Origin: Terriglobia bacterium
GTDB lineage: Bacteria > Acidobacteriota > Terriglobia > Terriglobales > Acidobacteriaceae
Assembly: GCA_020073495.1 (NCBI GenBank)
Contig: JAIQFD010000008.1
Location: forward strand, 31,537 to 95,536
Reading direction: 5' to 3'
DNA length: 64,000 nucleotides
Position 1 is the first letter of the stretch; every line of letters begins with the position of its first letter. The translations under genes were made by a program, and so were the position numbers. This document shows, piece by piece, positions 25,941 through 34,786 of this stretch. The notes beneath the pieces were generated by a model. The model was not told the DNA's origin, did no database searches, and saw only the letters and a program-made list of their open reading frames with translations.

Positions 25941-27311
25941 GTGAGCGCGACCACACCGGCTGATTCTGGGATGGAGCCTGAGCCGTCGCGCCTGGCCGCC
26001 ACCTTCCGCGCCCTCGCCCACCGCAATTTCCGGCTCTTCTTCAGCGGCCAGTTCGTCTCGCTGGTCGGGACTTGGATGCAGCAGGTCGCGCAATCCTGGC
26101 TCGTCTACCGGCTCACCGGTTCCGCCCTGCTTCTGGGCATGGTCGGCTTCGCGGGACAGTTTCCCGTCTTTCTCTTCGGCCCTTTCGGCGGCGCCATCGC
26201 CGACCGCGCCAACCGGCACCGCGTCGTCATCGCCACTCAGACCGCCGCCATGATGCTGGCGTTCGTGCTGGCCGCGCTGACGCTGATGGGCACAGTGCGC
26301 GTCTGGCATGTCTTCGTGCTCTCAGCTCTGCTCGGCGTGGTCAACGCCGTGGACATCCCTGTGCGCCAGGCCTTCGTGGTGGACATGGTGGGCAAGGACG
26401 ACCTGATGAACGCCATCGCCCTGAACTCCTCCATGGTGAACGGCACGCGCATCGTGGGCCCGGCCATCGCTGGCGTTCTGGTCGCGGCCTTCGGAGAGGG
26501 CTGGTGCTTCTTCGGCAACGGGGTCAGCTACATCGCGGTCATCATCAGCCTGCTGTTCATGAATATCCGTCCCGTGGTGCGCTCCCGCGGCGAGCGCTCG
26601 GCGCTGGCCGACATCATCGAAGGGGTTCACTACTCGGCGCGCACCGCGCCCATCCGCGACCTCCTGCTGCTGCTCGGCCTGATGAGTCTGATGGGGATGC
26701 CCTATGCCGTGCTCATGCCCATCTTTGCCGACCAGATCCTGCACGGGGGCGCGCGCGGCCTCGGCATCCTGATGGGCGCCACCGGCGTCGGCGCGCTGCT
26801 CGGCGCCCTGACGCTGGCCACGCGGCGCGGTCTAACAGGCCTGGGGAAGTGGGTCGCAGTCTCCGCGGCGGGCTTCGGCGCCTGCCTGATCCTGTTCGCT
26901 TTCTCGCGCAACTTCTGGCTGTCGGCGGCGCTGCTGCTGCCTGTCGGATTTTGCTTCATGTTGGAGATGGCGTCGTCCAACACGCTCATTCAGGCCATGG
27001 TCCCCGACGAACTGCGCGGCCGCGTGATGGCCCTCTACGCCGTGATGTTCATGGGCATGGCGCCTTTCGGCGCGCTGCTGGCGGGCGCCCTGGCCCACGG
27101 CCTGAGCGCCCCGGTCACGGTCGCCATCGGCGGGGCAGTGTGCGTCGTCGGCGGCATCGCGTTCGCTGTCCGCCTGCCGCAACTGCGCGCCGAGGCACGC
27201 CAGTTGATCGTCGCCCAGCAGGCGTCCGGGGGCGCCCTCTCGGAAGAAGTCACCGGCACCACGCCCCAGGGCGAGATCGCCCGCGAGATTCCCAGCCCCG
27301 CCTCGGGCTGA
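25941..27311 (+). CDS. MFS transporter (enterobactin-exporter/ DHA3-like)
   Basis: Integral membrane transporter with about 11-12 predicted helices, 456 residues. The N-terminal ALAHRNFRLFFSGQFVSLVG and TWMQQVAQSWLVYRLTGS are typical of the MFS_3 (DHA3/EntS-like) exporter group; the loop motif FGGAIADRANRHR is the MFS motif A. Ends with a hydrophilic tail. GTG at 25941 starts it (no in-frame ATG fits). Substrate unknown; a drug or metabolite export role is usual for the group. Confidence 0.85.
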   Translation: MSATTPADSGMEPEPSRLAATFRALAHRNFRLFFSGQFVSLVGTWMQQVAQSWLVYRLTGSALLLGMVGFAGQFPVFLFGPFGGAIADRANRHRVVIATQTAAMMLAFVLAALTLMGTVRVWHVFVLSALLGVVNAVDIPVRQAFVVDMVGKDDLMNAIALNSSMVNGTRIVGPAIAGVLVAAFGEGWCFFGNGVSYIAVIISLLFMNIRPVVRSRGERSALADIIEGVHYSARTAPIRDLLLLLGLMSLMGMPYAVLMPIFADQILHGGARGLGILMGATGVGALLGALTLATRRGLTGLGKWVAVSAAGFGACLILFAFSRNFWLSAALLLPVGFCFMLEMASSNTLIQAMVPDELRGRVMALYAVMFMGMAPFGALLAGALAHGLSAPVTVAIGGAVCVVGGIAFAVRLPQLRAEARQLIVAQQASGGALSEEVTGTTPQGEIAREIPSPASG

Positions 27312-27507
27312 CCCCCTACCCCTTGGTCCCACCCTAAAACCACGCCGTAAAGGATGGGGCACCTTCGCGATCTCATTGCGGCAGAGCTATGAGATACAGA
27401 AACCCGTGACACTGGGGAGCAGGAGCTGGTGCACGCGGCCGGAGAAGCGCAGTGATCTTGTCGGCGGCTGGCGAGCTCGCGCCTGGGTTCTCGCTCTTCA
27501 GGAAGCA

Positions 27508-29022
27508 TCAGTCGATCGTAGGAGCTCTTGCGCCTGTAAGAGCTTCATAAGGAGAGAAGTACTTCAACTTCAGGACCTTCTGCTCACGCAGATACAGGAG
27601 AAGAACATCGTCCTCGCTCTCCTGGAGAGCGTCGAGGATCTGCGGAGCAGCGGGGCTAGGCAAACCAGTCAATACGTGCCCCGCTTTCGTAAGGCGCTCG
27701 AATGTTTGCTTCTGCGCTTCTGTCGCCACCCTGGTTTGATTCAACAACCTCTTGAGACTGAACAGCCACTCCATGGGAGCGTCTTCCTTCAATTCACTCC
27801 GGGCAAGGAAGCGCACGTAGCTTCTCGCAACCGCTGGCATCATCTCGGGGGGAGTGGAATCGATGAGAAAAAGATACATCGCCGTCTTGAGGTGAAACGT
27901 GCAGGCCGAACATGGGCCTGAACGGTCCGGAGTGCTCTCTAGCTTGTTCCTGAATTCCTCGATCGCATCGCGCAGTGCTTCCCGGCTGAAGTCGGTTCCC
28001 CGCATCGAGCGAAGGTCCTCGACTGATTTCATTAACCGCAGGAAGTCCTTTCCCTCCGGTAAGCGTTCGATCACAGCGACTCCCGATGCTCCCGACGGAC
28101 GAAGATCAGTGAAATCGAGATGTGGTGATCCCCCCGATTGCGAAAAATCCGCTGCCACCTGATTGAAGCGTGCGGCAACCAAGTCACGATCTGCCGAGCG
28201 ATCTGCGCATGCCTGGCCGCTCAGGCTGCGTCGCAGAAAGGAGGAGTAGGACAACAGAATGTCATTTCTTGAAAGCTGCTTCTCCCGCGCATGATGCGCC
28301 AGCTCTGCCACCGCGTTGGTAAGGCGCGTGTCGAACTCCAGGAAGCCCGCTTCGCGGTCGGTTGCGGTCAGCTGGTTGAGTGCTGCTACGTATAACGAGA
28401 TTGCCCTGCGCAGCTCTTCTCCCGACAAGTTGGCGCCGATGATCGTCTTCGCAGCGGGAATCAATTCCATGGGCGAAGCGATGCGCCGCAGTCGTTCCTC
28501 AAGAATGTCGAGCACGGGTGCACCTTGGTTAGCTCGCACCGAATCATTGTTACCGATCAGCTCACCCAATAGCTCGTAATAGTCGGCCGGATCATAGACG
28601 ACTGGCGAGGAGCAATCGGTTGAGGGGATTCTGAAGTCGATCGTTCGATACAGCGCAAGCGCCCTGTGTGCTGGCATGAGCATCCGAACGGCGCGTACCT
28701 GGATATCAAGACTGGTAAGGTTGAGTACCACTTCAGCCCTGGCAATCTCCCTGTGCCGTACTCGCCCGATCCAGAGCGCGTCTTTCTCCTTGAGCTTCTT
28801 CTTAGCGCCGGGCGCAGCCTGGAACAAGGACCGCAAGGTCTGGACCTTCAGCGCATCGTCCGTCACGCGATTCAGAATCTCAAACTCAAGGTCGGCCCGA
28901 TATTCGATCGGAAGGCGGTCTGCAGCATGAATGAGGTCCCGCAGATCTTTCTGACTCGAAGGAGTTGCTTGGGCAAGAAGTGTGCCCATCAGGACGAGAC
29001 AGGCAACCATACTGCGGATCAT
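27508..29022 (-). CDS. Secreted hypothetical protein, 504 residues
   Basis: Not recognised. ATG at 29022 is chosen because GGAGGG lies about nine bases upstream and it gives a signal peptide (MIRSMVACLVLMGTLLAQA). The mature part is mostly helical with many Arg/Glu/Leu segments (DLRDLIHAADRLPIEYRADL, AARFNQVAADFSQ), resembling a helical-repeat periplasmic protein, and has a CSACTF pair of cysteines near residue 380. Base composition looks lower in GC than neighbouring genes, which hints at a different history. It lies 73 bases downstream of a small secreted Cys-rich protein gene, probably co-transcribed. Confidence 0.7.
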   Translation of the reverse strand: MIRSMVACLVLMGTLLAQATPSSQKDLRDLIHAADRLPIEYRADLEFEILNRVTDDALKVQTLRSLFQAAPGAKKKLKEKDALWIGRVRHREIARAEVVLNLTSLDIQVRAVRMLMPAHRALALYRTIDFRIPSTDCSSPVVYDPADYYELLGELIGNNDSVRANQGAPVLDILEERLRRIASPMELIPAAKTIIGANLSGEELRRAISLYVAALNQLTATDREAGFLEFDTRLTNAVAELAHHAREKQLSRNDILLSYSSFLRRSLSGQACADRSADRDLVAARFNQVAADFSQSGGSPHLDFTDLRPSGASGVAVIERLPEGKDFLRLMKSVEDLRSMRGTDFSREALRDAIEEFRNKLESTPDRSGPCSACTFHLKTAMYLFLIDSTPPEMMPAVARSYVRFLARSELKEDAPMEWLFSLKRLLNQTRVATEAQKQTFERLTKAGHVLTGLPSPAAPQILDALQESEDDVLLLYLREQKVLKLKYFSPYEALTGARAPTID

Positions 29023-29095
29023 TGAGCGGCCCTCCGGCGTGCGCAAGAAAAAGGGTGAAGCGGGAGGGCTAAGTGCGCTCTCCCGCTCGCAAGGT

Positions 29096-29314
29096 TCATT
29101 TTCCATAGCAGTAGGTAACGCCGCAAAGCGGACACCTCGGTGGTGCATGCTCTTCACAGTACCAATCGCCAACCTGCCAGCAACTCTCCGAACAGATTGG
29201 GTATTCAACCGGTGGAGCTGCCACTGCTGCCGGAACCGACAGCGATACCGACAACAGGCACAGTCCTGCCACGAGAATTGAGACTCGGCCCAGAGCCTTT
29301 ATTTTGCTTTGCAT
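29096..29314 (-). CDS. Small secreted Cys-rich protein
   Basis: A 72-residue product: a signal peptide with hydrophobic core ILVAGLCLLSVSLSVPAAVA, then a mature domain of about 40 residues with six cysteines (ICSESC, WYC, RCPLC, TYC). The pattern suits two disulfides or a zinc-knuckle-like site. No homologue recognised. Two GGAG-like stretches (GAGGTAG) precede the ATG. Upstream of and in line with the 504-residue secreted protein, so a paired function is likely but unknown. Confidence 0.65.
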   Translation of the reverse strand: MQSKIKALGRVSILVAGLCLLSVSLSVPAAVAAPPVEYPICSESCWQVGDWYCEEHAPPRCPLCGVTYCYGK

Positions 29315-29363
29315 ATTGGAACTACCTCCATCTTACGATACGAATGAGGCCTCAATAACGCCA

Positions 29364-29480
29364 TTACTGCGCACCTAGTCCCACTCTGATCTGACGCATG
29401 TCATCTGACGTGAGTACCCCGACCCACGCTCCGTCTACACGGCCGCCCGGGCCGAGGAGGACCGTGGTCGGCGTTACCAG
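29364..29480 (-). pseudogene. Thioredoxin-fold (TlpA/redoxin-like) gene remnant, C-terminal end only
   Basis: On the minus strand the last 36 or so codons read VTPTTVLLGPGGRVDGAWVG followed by VLTSDDMRQIRVGLGAQ. This matches the cis-Pro segment and C-terminal helix of TlpA/ResA-type redoxins. The N-terminal CxxC half is absent: just upstream (29480 onward) the frame enters the family A repeat and no redoxin sequence resumes on the other side. I call it a truncated gene. The open frame continues into the repeat and has no meaning there. Confidence 0.6.
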
Positions 29481-29960
29481 GGGGCTGGCCCACCCTTTCG
29501 GTACTCCGAAAGATTCGGGGGTGCCCCGCCCTTGTCGCTCGCGCCTTTCGAGCGACAGGGTGGGGATTGTCCTTACAGTGTGAGTCCTTTCTCCCACCGC
29601 AACTCCCTGAAAACAATGACACGCGCACAATCTGGATTTGTATAGCTTTAAGCTATGTCAAGAACTTTATTTTTCGTGCCTCCAACCCACTGATCCTACA
29701 GGCCTAACCGCCCCGCCCCACCGCGTTCCCTCCTCTTGAACTTGCTATTCTGGATGTAGCGGCCCCATGCGCCGCCGAGCCGCCGGCATATCCGGCGGCC
29801 CTAAGCTCTTTGAAACGACATACCTCACATATTTCCGGTCCTAAGTCCTTTGTTTCGACATATCGAGGCAGGGGGGAGGGGGACTGAAATCTGTACCGGA
29901 CCTCCTGATCCCCTTGATATCAAGCGCTAACCCCTTTATTTCGCCTGATGAGGGGGAGGG
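29480..29960. repeat. Composite dispersed repeat (family A), copy A1
   Basis: Blocks in order: GGCTGGCCCACCC and two hairpins (29495-29512, arms CTTTCGG/CCGAAAG; and 29528-29560, arms around CTTGTCGCTCG/CGAGCGACAG) ; TCTCCCACCGCAACTCCCTG at 29590; ATAGCTTTAAGCTAT palindrome near 29642; TCTGGATGTAGCG near 29752; then three degenerate CTAAGTCCTTTGTTTCGAC + G-rich run units to about 29960. The same order is present at 48637-49110. Both copies lie beside a truncated gene. No ORF of its own; this and flanks hold no other gene between 29315 and 30044. Confidence 0.75.
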
Positions 29961-30002
29961 GGTAGAAAGAAAAGATAAGAGCGTGGCATCCGCGCAAAGG
30001 AA

Positions 30003-30026
30003 AAAGGCCGGCAGAAGCCGGCCTTT
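30003..30026 (-). terminator. Rho-independent terminator of CsgG-like gene
   Basis: Perfect 10-bp stem AAAGGCCGGC/GCCGGCCTTT with loop AGAA. Read on the minus strand it is followed by a T-rich run and lies 19 bases beyond the stop at 30045. Confidence 0.85.
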
Positions 30027-30044
30027 GCCATTCGTGCGCTGCGT

Positions 30045-31022
30045 TCACTGGGTCGTGGTCTTGGCCATGTCGCCGACCTTGAAGCCGGAGCCGCTGACGA
30101 TTTTCGCCTCGGCCGAGTTGTCGTCGACCGTGGTGATCTGGATGACGCCGATCTTATCGCTCATGCGGCGCAGGATCTTGCCCGTCGCAGGGTCCTTGAT
30201 CTCGCGGGTGACCCGCTCGACCGAGAGCTGATCGCCTGATTTCAGGCCCGACTTAGCGCCCACGTTCAACACGACGGTACTGCGATCCACGAACGCAACC
30301 AGGCCCTCGACCGTGATGGTGCGGGCCGACAGCTTTTCCGCGCCCTGGATGAGTCCGGAAGCCATCTGCTCGGTGGCGCCCTTGACGGCCTCGCCCAGGA
30401 TGGTCTGCTGGAAATCGCTGGAGCCGAAGTCGACGGCGCCGCCGCCAAATCCGTGCCAGTTCCCACCGCCGCCCAGCATCGAGGTGCTCTCGCGCGAGGA
30501 TTCACCCTTGCCGTCGGCCACCAGCAGGATCTCGGCGGTATCGATGTCCACGACGCGCGCGTCCACGGTGACGATAGCTTTCGATTTCTTGTGAGAGAAG
30601 CCGCCGATGCCGAAGCCGCCCCAGCCGCCTCCTCCACCCCCGACTTTGGTCTGCTTGTTGTCGTAGCCAAACTGCGTGATGCTGCCGAAGACCATGGCGT
30701 CAACGCCCAGGAGCTTGCCGATCTTCGCGGCGCTGGCCGGGTTGGCACGATCGCTGTTGGAGAAATTCTGCTCAGCCAGGATCTTGTCGAGCGCAGCGCG
30801 CTCGATGACGGAGTAGGTGCCGTCCTTGACCAGGTATTTGACCAGCAGGTCGCGGATGCCGCGGCCCACATCCACGTCGGTGCCGAAGATGCCGGCTACG
30901 GCCGATCGCACCGTCCCGTACTCAAAATCCATGATGGCTACACGCTTCCTGCGCTGTTCCGCTGCCTGCACCAGCAGGGATGCAAGCAACACCACCAGTG
31001 CCACCCTGAACACGTTCCTCAT
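30045..31022 (-). CDS. CsgG/HfaB-family secretion or sensing protein
   Basis: A 325-residue protein with the CsgG-family core: RVAIMDFEYG, DVDVGRGIRDLLVKYLVKDG, YSVIERAALDKILAEQNF, KIGKLLGVDAMVFGSITQFG. ATG at 31022 with GAGGAG seven bases upstream gives a signal peptide MRNVFRVALVVLLASLLVQA. Unlike curli CsgG there is no lipobox Cys. A Gly-rich insert (GGGGGGWGGFGIGGF) and a C-terminal OB/SH3-like part (VVLNVGAKSGLKSGDQL) are added. No curli subunit or CsgE/F genes are nearby. Probably periplasmic or outer-membrane associated; role unknown. Confidence 0.8.
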   Translation of the reverse strand: MRNVFRVALVVLLASLLVQAAEQRRKRVAIMDFEYGTVRSAVAGIFGTDVDVGRGIRDLLVKYLVKDGTYSVIERAALDKILAEQNFSNSDRANPASAAKIGKLLGVDAMVFGSITQFGYDNKQTKVGGGGGGWGGFGIGGFSHKKSKAIVTVDARVVDIDTAEILLVADGKGESSRESTSMLGGGGNWHGFGGGAVDFGSSDFQQTILGEAVKGATEQMASGLIQGAEKLSARTITVEGLVAFVDRSTVVLNVGAKSGLKSGDQLSVERVTREIKDPATGKILRRMSDKIGVIQITTVDDNSAEAKIVSGSGFKVGDMAKTTTQ

Positions 31023-31112
31023 AACCACGCTCCTCATGGCCCACAACTTGGGGAAGAGTCATTGTACCTCCGCCTGTCAATCCGAGTGGTGTCACGCCGT
31101 GAAAACGAAAAC

Positions 31113-31135
31113 GGCGGCGGGAGCAACCCGCCGCC
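31113..31135 (-). terminator. Rho-independent terminator of phosphofructokinase gene
   Basis: Nine-bp GC-only stem GGCGGCGGG/CCCGCCGCC with loop AGCAA. On the minus strand it is followed by GTTTTCGTTTTC, 25 bases past the stop at 31160. Confidence 0.8.
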
Positions 31136-31159
31136 AGAATATCGTGAAACGATAATACG

Positions 31160-32227
31160 TCAAGCCCCGACCTTTTCCAGCTTGTCGTGCAGGCCGAGCG
31201 CAACCTCCACCAGGTCCTGGTCCACGAAGCGGGTGCGAAGGATATCCTCGTTCAGCGGGACGCAGACGATCTGGGTGCCGCGCAGGGCCATCATCACGCC
31301 GAATTCCGAGCGGTGGATGGCGTCGATGGCCGCCATGCCGTAGCGGGTGGCGAGCACGCGGTCGAAGGCACTGGGCGAGCCACCGCGCTGGATGTGGCCG
31401 AGCACGACGGCGCGGGTCTCAAAGCCGGTGCGCTTCTCGATCTCGCGCGCCAGGATGTTGCCGATGCCACCCAGGCGCACGTGGCCGAATTCGTCCTTGC
31501 CCATCTCGGTCACCACCGGGGCGCCGTGGTTGGGGTCGACGTCGCTGATCAGCTTGGCGCCTTCGGCGACCACTACGATGCTGAACAGGCGGCCGCGTTC
31601 GTAACGCTTGCGGATGACCGCGGTGACGTCTTCGATATCGAACGGGCGCTCGGGGACGAGGATGACGTCAGCGCCGCCGGCCAGGCCGCTGTAGATGGCG
31701 ATCCAGCCGGAGTCGCGTCCCATGACCTCGACCACCATGACGCGCGCGTGCGCCTCAGCGGTGGTGTGCACGCGGTCGATGGCGGAAGTCGCCACGTTGA
31801 CGGCGGTGTCGAAGCCGAAGCAGAAGTCGGTGCCGGAAAGATCGTTGTCGATGGTCTTGGGCACGCCCACCACCTTCACGCCCATGGCGTTGAGCTTGGT
31901 GGCGATGCGCATGGTGTCGTCGCCGCCGATGGCGATGAGCGCATCCAGTTCGTGCTTCTTCAGGTTCTCCGCGCAGCGGTTCACGCCACCCTCATGCTTG
32001 TCGGGATTGGTGCGCGAGGTGCGCAGGATGGTCCCTCCGCGGGGCAGGATGCCGGCGACCTGGTCGAGCCCGAGCGGCATGGTCTTGTCTTCCAGCACGC
32101 CCCGCCAGCCCTCGAGGAAGCCAAGGAACTCGTCGCCGAAGTGAAAGATGCCCTTGCGGACCGCAGCGCGGATCACCGCGTTGAGTCCCGGGCAGTCGCC
32201 GCCGCCGGTGAGAATGCCGATCTTCAT
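31160..32227 (-). CDS. 6-phosphofructokinase, probably PPi-dependent (group III)
   Basis: Phosphorylates fructose 6-phosphate in glycolysis. Seen: ILTGGGDCPGLNAVIRA at the N-terminus, IGGDDTMRIATKL where ATP-PFKs have GGDGS, VPKTIDNDLSGTD where ATP enzymes have PGTIDND, VEVMGRDSGWIA and HIQRGGSPSAFDRVLA. The Asp-Lys combination at these two positions is the known signature of pyrophosphate use. Length 355 matches compact group III enzymes such as that of Amycolatopsis. A PPi enzyme would also run in reverse for gluconeogenesis (inference). Divergent from the acyltransferase gene across 146 bases. Confidence 0.9.
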   Translation of the reverse strand: MKIGILTGGGDCPGLNAVIRAAVRKGIFHFGDEFLGFLEGWRGVLEDKTMPLGLDQVAGILPRGGTILRTSRTNPDKHEGGVNRCAENLKKHELDALIAIGGDDTMRIATKLNAMGVKVVGVPKTIDNDLSGTDFCFGFDTAVNVATSAIDRVHTTAEAHARVMVVEVMGRDSGWIAIYSGLAGGADVILVPERPFDIEDVTAVIRKRYERGRLFSIVVVAEGAKLISDVDPNHGAPVVTEMGKDEFGHVRLGGIGNILAREIEKRTGFETRAVVLGHIQRGGSPSAFDRVLATRYGMAAIDAIHRSEFGVMMALRGTQIVCVPLNEDILRTRFVDQDLVEVALGLHDKLEKVGA

Positions 32228-32373
32228 GCCACACTCCTACGAATCCAGATGAATGCCCAACTCCAGAGTATGACCGCCTGCGGCGCTATAAACGGTGACT
32301 CACATCACAATTCCGAGCTAAAATCGAACCCCGCGAGCCTCCGCAGGATGCTCAATTCTACTGCGGATTTCCT

Positions 32374-34695
32374 ATGGCCGACCAATCGCCTCCGAATCGC
32401 GACCTTCCTCCCAGCCTGTGGCACAGCGGCATCGGGAGTATCTTCTTCACCCTCCTGGGCCGTGCGCTCGCGGTGCTGCCGTACTGGCTGCTGCGGTCGT
32501 TCCTGTGGATCCTGACGCACACGGTATACCGATTGCGGGTGGAAGGGCGGGAGAACATCCCGGCGAGCGGCGGTGCGCTCTTCGTCTGCAATCATCTCTC
32601 GTTCATCGACGGGATGCTGCTGACCGCGGCGACGCACCGTCAGGTGCGCTTCGTGATGTACAAGGGCATCTACGACCACCCGGTGGTGAACCCGTGGGCG
32701 CGGATGACGGGCGCCATCCCCATCTCGTCGGAACTGCGGCCGCGGGACATGATCCATTCGCTGCGCGAGGCCAGCCAGGCCATCCGCAATGGGGAGGTCG
32801 TCTGCATCTTCGCCGAGGGACAGATCACACGCATCGGGCGGATGTTACCGTTCCGGCGCGGCTTCGAGCGGGTGATCAAGGGCGTGGATGCACCCATCGT
32901 GCCGGTGCACCTGGATGGGGTGTGGGGCTCGATCTTCAGCTTCGACCGGGGGCGCTTCCTGTGGAAGATCCCGCGGCAGATTCCCTACGACGTGGGCATC
33001 AGCTTCGGCAAACCCATGCCGCCGGACTCGTCCGCCTTCGAGGTGCGGCAGGCAGTACAGGAGCTGGCAACCGAGGCCTACCGGCACCGCAAAAGGAACA
33101 TGCGCACGCTGCCGCAGTCACTGGTGCGGGGCGCGCGCCGGCATCCGTTCCGCTTCCTGATGGCGGACATGAACACGCCACACGTCAGCTTCATGTCGGC
33201 GTTGATCAAGAGCATCTACCTGGCGCGGCGGCTGGGAAGAGTGTGGAACGGGCAGCGCTGCGTGGGCATCCTGCTGCCGCCGTCGGTGGGCGGCGCGCTC
33301 GTGAACTTCGCGGCTTCCCTGATGGGAAAGATCCCGGTCAACCTCAACTACACCACCTCGGAGAGCACGATCACGAAGTGCATGGAGCAGGCGGGAGTCA
33401 CCACCGTGGTGACGGCGCGCGCGTTCCTGGAAAAAGTGCCGCTGAAACTGCCTGGCATGGTCCTGCTGGAGGAGGTCGCAGCCAAGCCAAAGCCGCACGA
33501 GAAGCTGATGGCGGCGCTGATCGGGTGGGTCTTCCCGGTACAGGCGATTGAGAAGACGCTGGGCGGGCTGAACCATTCGCCGGACCTCGACGACCTGGCC
33601 ACGATCATCTTTTCCAGCGGCAGCACGGGCGAGCCCAAGGGGGTGATGCTGACCCACTTCAACATCGTCTCCAACATCGATGGCATGGGCCAGGTGTTCA
33701 TGTTCAACAAGCACGACAGGGTGATGAGCATCCTGCCCCTGTTCCACGCCTTCGGTTACACGGTACTGCTATGGCTGCCGCCGGTGCTGGGCATTGGGAC
33801 CGTCTACCATCCAAATCCGCTGGACGCGCGAGCGGTCGGCGAGCTGACGCTGAAGTACAAGTGCACGCTGCTGGTGGCCACGCCGACCTTCATGCAGACC
33901 TACATGCGCCGGTGCACTCCGGAGGAGTTCGGGTCGCTGGTGTACATGATCGTGGGCGCCGAGAAGCTGTCGTGCCGGCTGGCGCAGGCCTTCGAGGACC
34001 AGTTCGGCATCCGGCCGCTGGAAGGCTACGGCTGCACCGAGTGCGCGCCGGTGGTGGCGGTGAACTGCCGCGAGTACCGCGCGCCGGGGTTCCGGCAGGT
34101 GGGGGCCAAGCGCGGCAAGATCGGGCACCCGCTGCCCGGGGTAAGCGTGAAGATCGTCAATCCGGAGACGATGGAGCCGCTGCCGCTGGGCGAAGCCGGC
34201 CTGCTGCTGGTGCGCGGCCCCAACGTCATGCAGGGATATCTGAACCGGCCCGACAAGACCGCCGAGGTCATGCACGAAGGGTGGTACATCACCGGAGACA
34301 TCGCGTCTCTGGACGAGGACGGCTTCCTGACCATGTCGGACCGGCTGAGCCGGTTCAGCAAGATCGGCGGCGAGATGGTGCCGCACCTGAAGATCGAGGA
34401 AACGCTGCACGAGATCGTCGAAGCCACGGAACAGACCTTCGCCGTGACCGCCGTGCCGGATGAAAAGAAAGGCGAACGGCTGGCGGTGCTGCACACCCTG
34501 CCGGAGGACAAGCTCAACTCGGTGCTGCGGCGCTTCTCCCAGGAAGATCTCCCGGCGCTGTGGAAGCCTCGTCCCAACCAGTTCTACCGCGTGGACTCGC
34601 TGCCCTACCTGGGCACGGGGAAGATCGACCTGGGACGCGTGCGGCAGATCGCGAAGGAGCGTGCGGGCGCGGTACTGGCGACCAGCGCGGACTAG
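32374..34695 (+). CDS. Bifunctional acyltransferase / acyl-ACP synthetase (Aas-like)
   Basis: A 773-residue two-domain membrane-associated protein for lysophospholipid reacylation or fatty acid activation. Domain 1 (about 40-250) is PlsC-like: VCNHLSFIDGML gives the HX4D motif and IFAEGQITRIGRM replaces the usual FPEGTRS. Domain 2 (about 280-760) is an AMP-binding ligase: IIFSSGSTGEPKGVMLTH (P-loop), EGYGCTECAPVVAVN, WYITGDIASLDEDGFL and the C-terminal LGTGKIDL lysine. No N-terminal LplT transporter domain. A TAAAAT box at 32319-32324 could be its -10. Confidence 0.9.
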   Translation: MADQSPPNRDLPPSLWHSGIGSIFFTLLGRALAVLPYWLLRSFLWILTHTVYRLRVEGRENIPASGGALFVCNHLSFIDGMLLTAATHRQVRFVMYKGIYDHPVVNPWARMTGAIPISSELRPRDMIHSLREASQAIRNGEVVCIFAEGQITRIGRMLPFRRGFERVIKGVDAPIVPVHLDGVWGSIFSFDRGRFLWKIPRQIPYDVGISFGKPMPPDSSAFEVRQAVQELATEAYRHRKRNMRTLPQSLVRGARRHPFRFLMADMNTPHVSFMSALIKSIYLARRLGRVWNGQRCVGILLPPSVGGALVNFAASLMGKIPVNLNYTTSESTITKCMEQAGVTTVVTARAFLEKVPLKLPGMVLLEEVAAKPKPHEKLMAALIGWVFPVQAIEKTLGGLNHSPDLDDLATIIFSSGSTGEPKGVMLTHFNIVSNIDGMGQVFMFNKHDRVMSILPLFHAFGYTVLLWLPPVLGIGTVYHPNPLDARAVGELTLKYKCTLLVATPTFMQTYMRRCTPEEFGSLVYMIVGAEKLSCRLAQAFEDQFGIRPLEGYGCTECAPVVAVNCREYRAPGFRQVGAKRGKIGHPLPGVSVKIVNPETMEPLPLGEAGLLLVRGPNVMQGYLNRPDKTAEVMHEGWYITGDIASLDEDGFLTMSDRLSRFSKIGGEMVPHLKIEETLHEIVEATEQTFAVTAVPDEKKGERLAVLHTLPEDKLNSVLRRFSQEDLPALWKPRPNQFYRVDSLPYLGTGKIDLGRVRQIAKERAGAVLATSAD

Positions 34696-34704
34696 AAGGA
34701 TTTG

Positions 34705-34783
34705 ACCGCAGAGATCGCAGAGCAAGCAGAGAAGTATCTTGCCATTCTTCTCTCAGCGTTCAATGCGTCCTCTGCGGTTCGAT
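34705..34783. repeat. Convergent-junction inverted repeat (family D), copy D2
   Basis: ACCGCAGAGATCGCAGAG (34705-34722) and CCTCTGCGGTTCGATCTC (34769-34786) form the arms of an inverted repeat, between convergent stops of the Aas-like (34695) and FtsK (34787) genes. Same family as D1 and D3. Confidence 0.65.
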
Positions 34784-34786
34784 CTC

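Noticed and set aside
27312..27507. Additional small gene between the MFS and hypothetical genes
   Set aside because: Short open frames there have no start signals or family features; the gap merely separates convergent genes.
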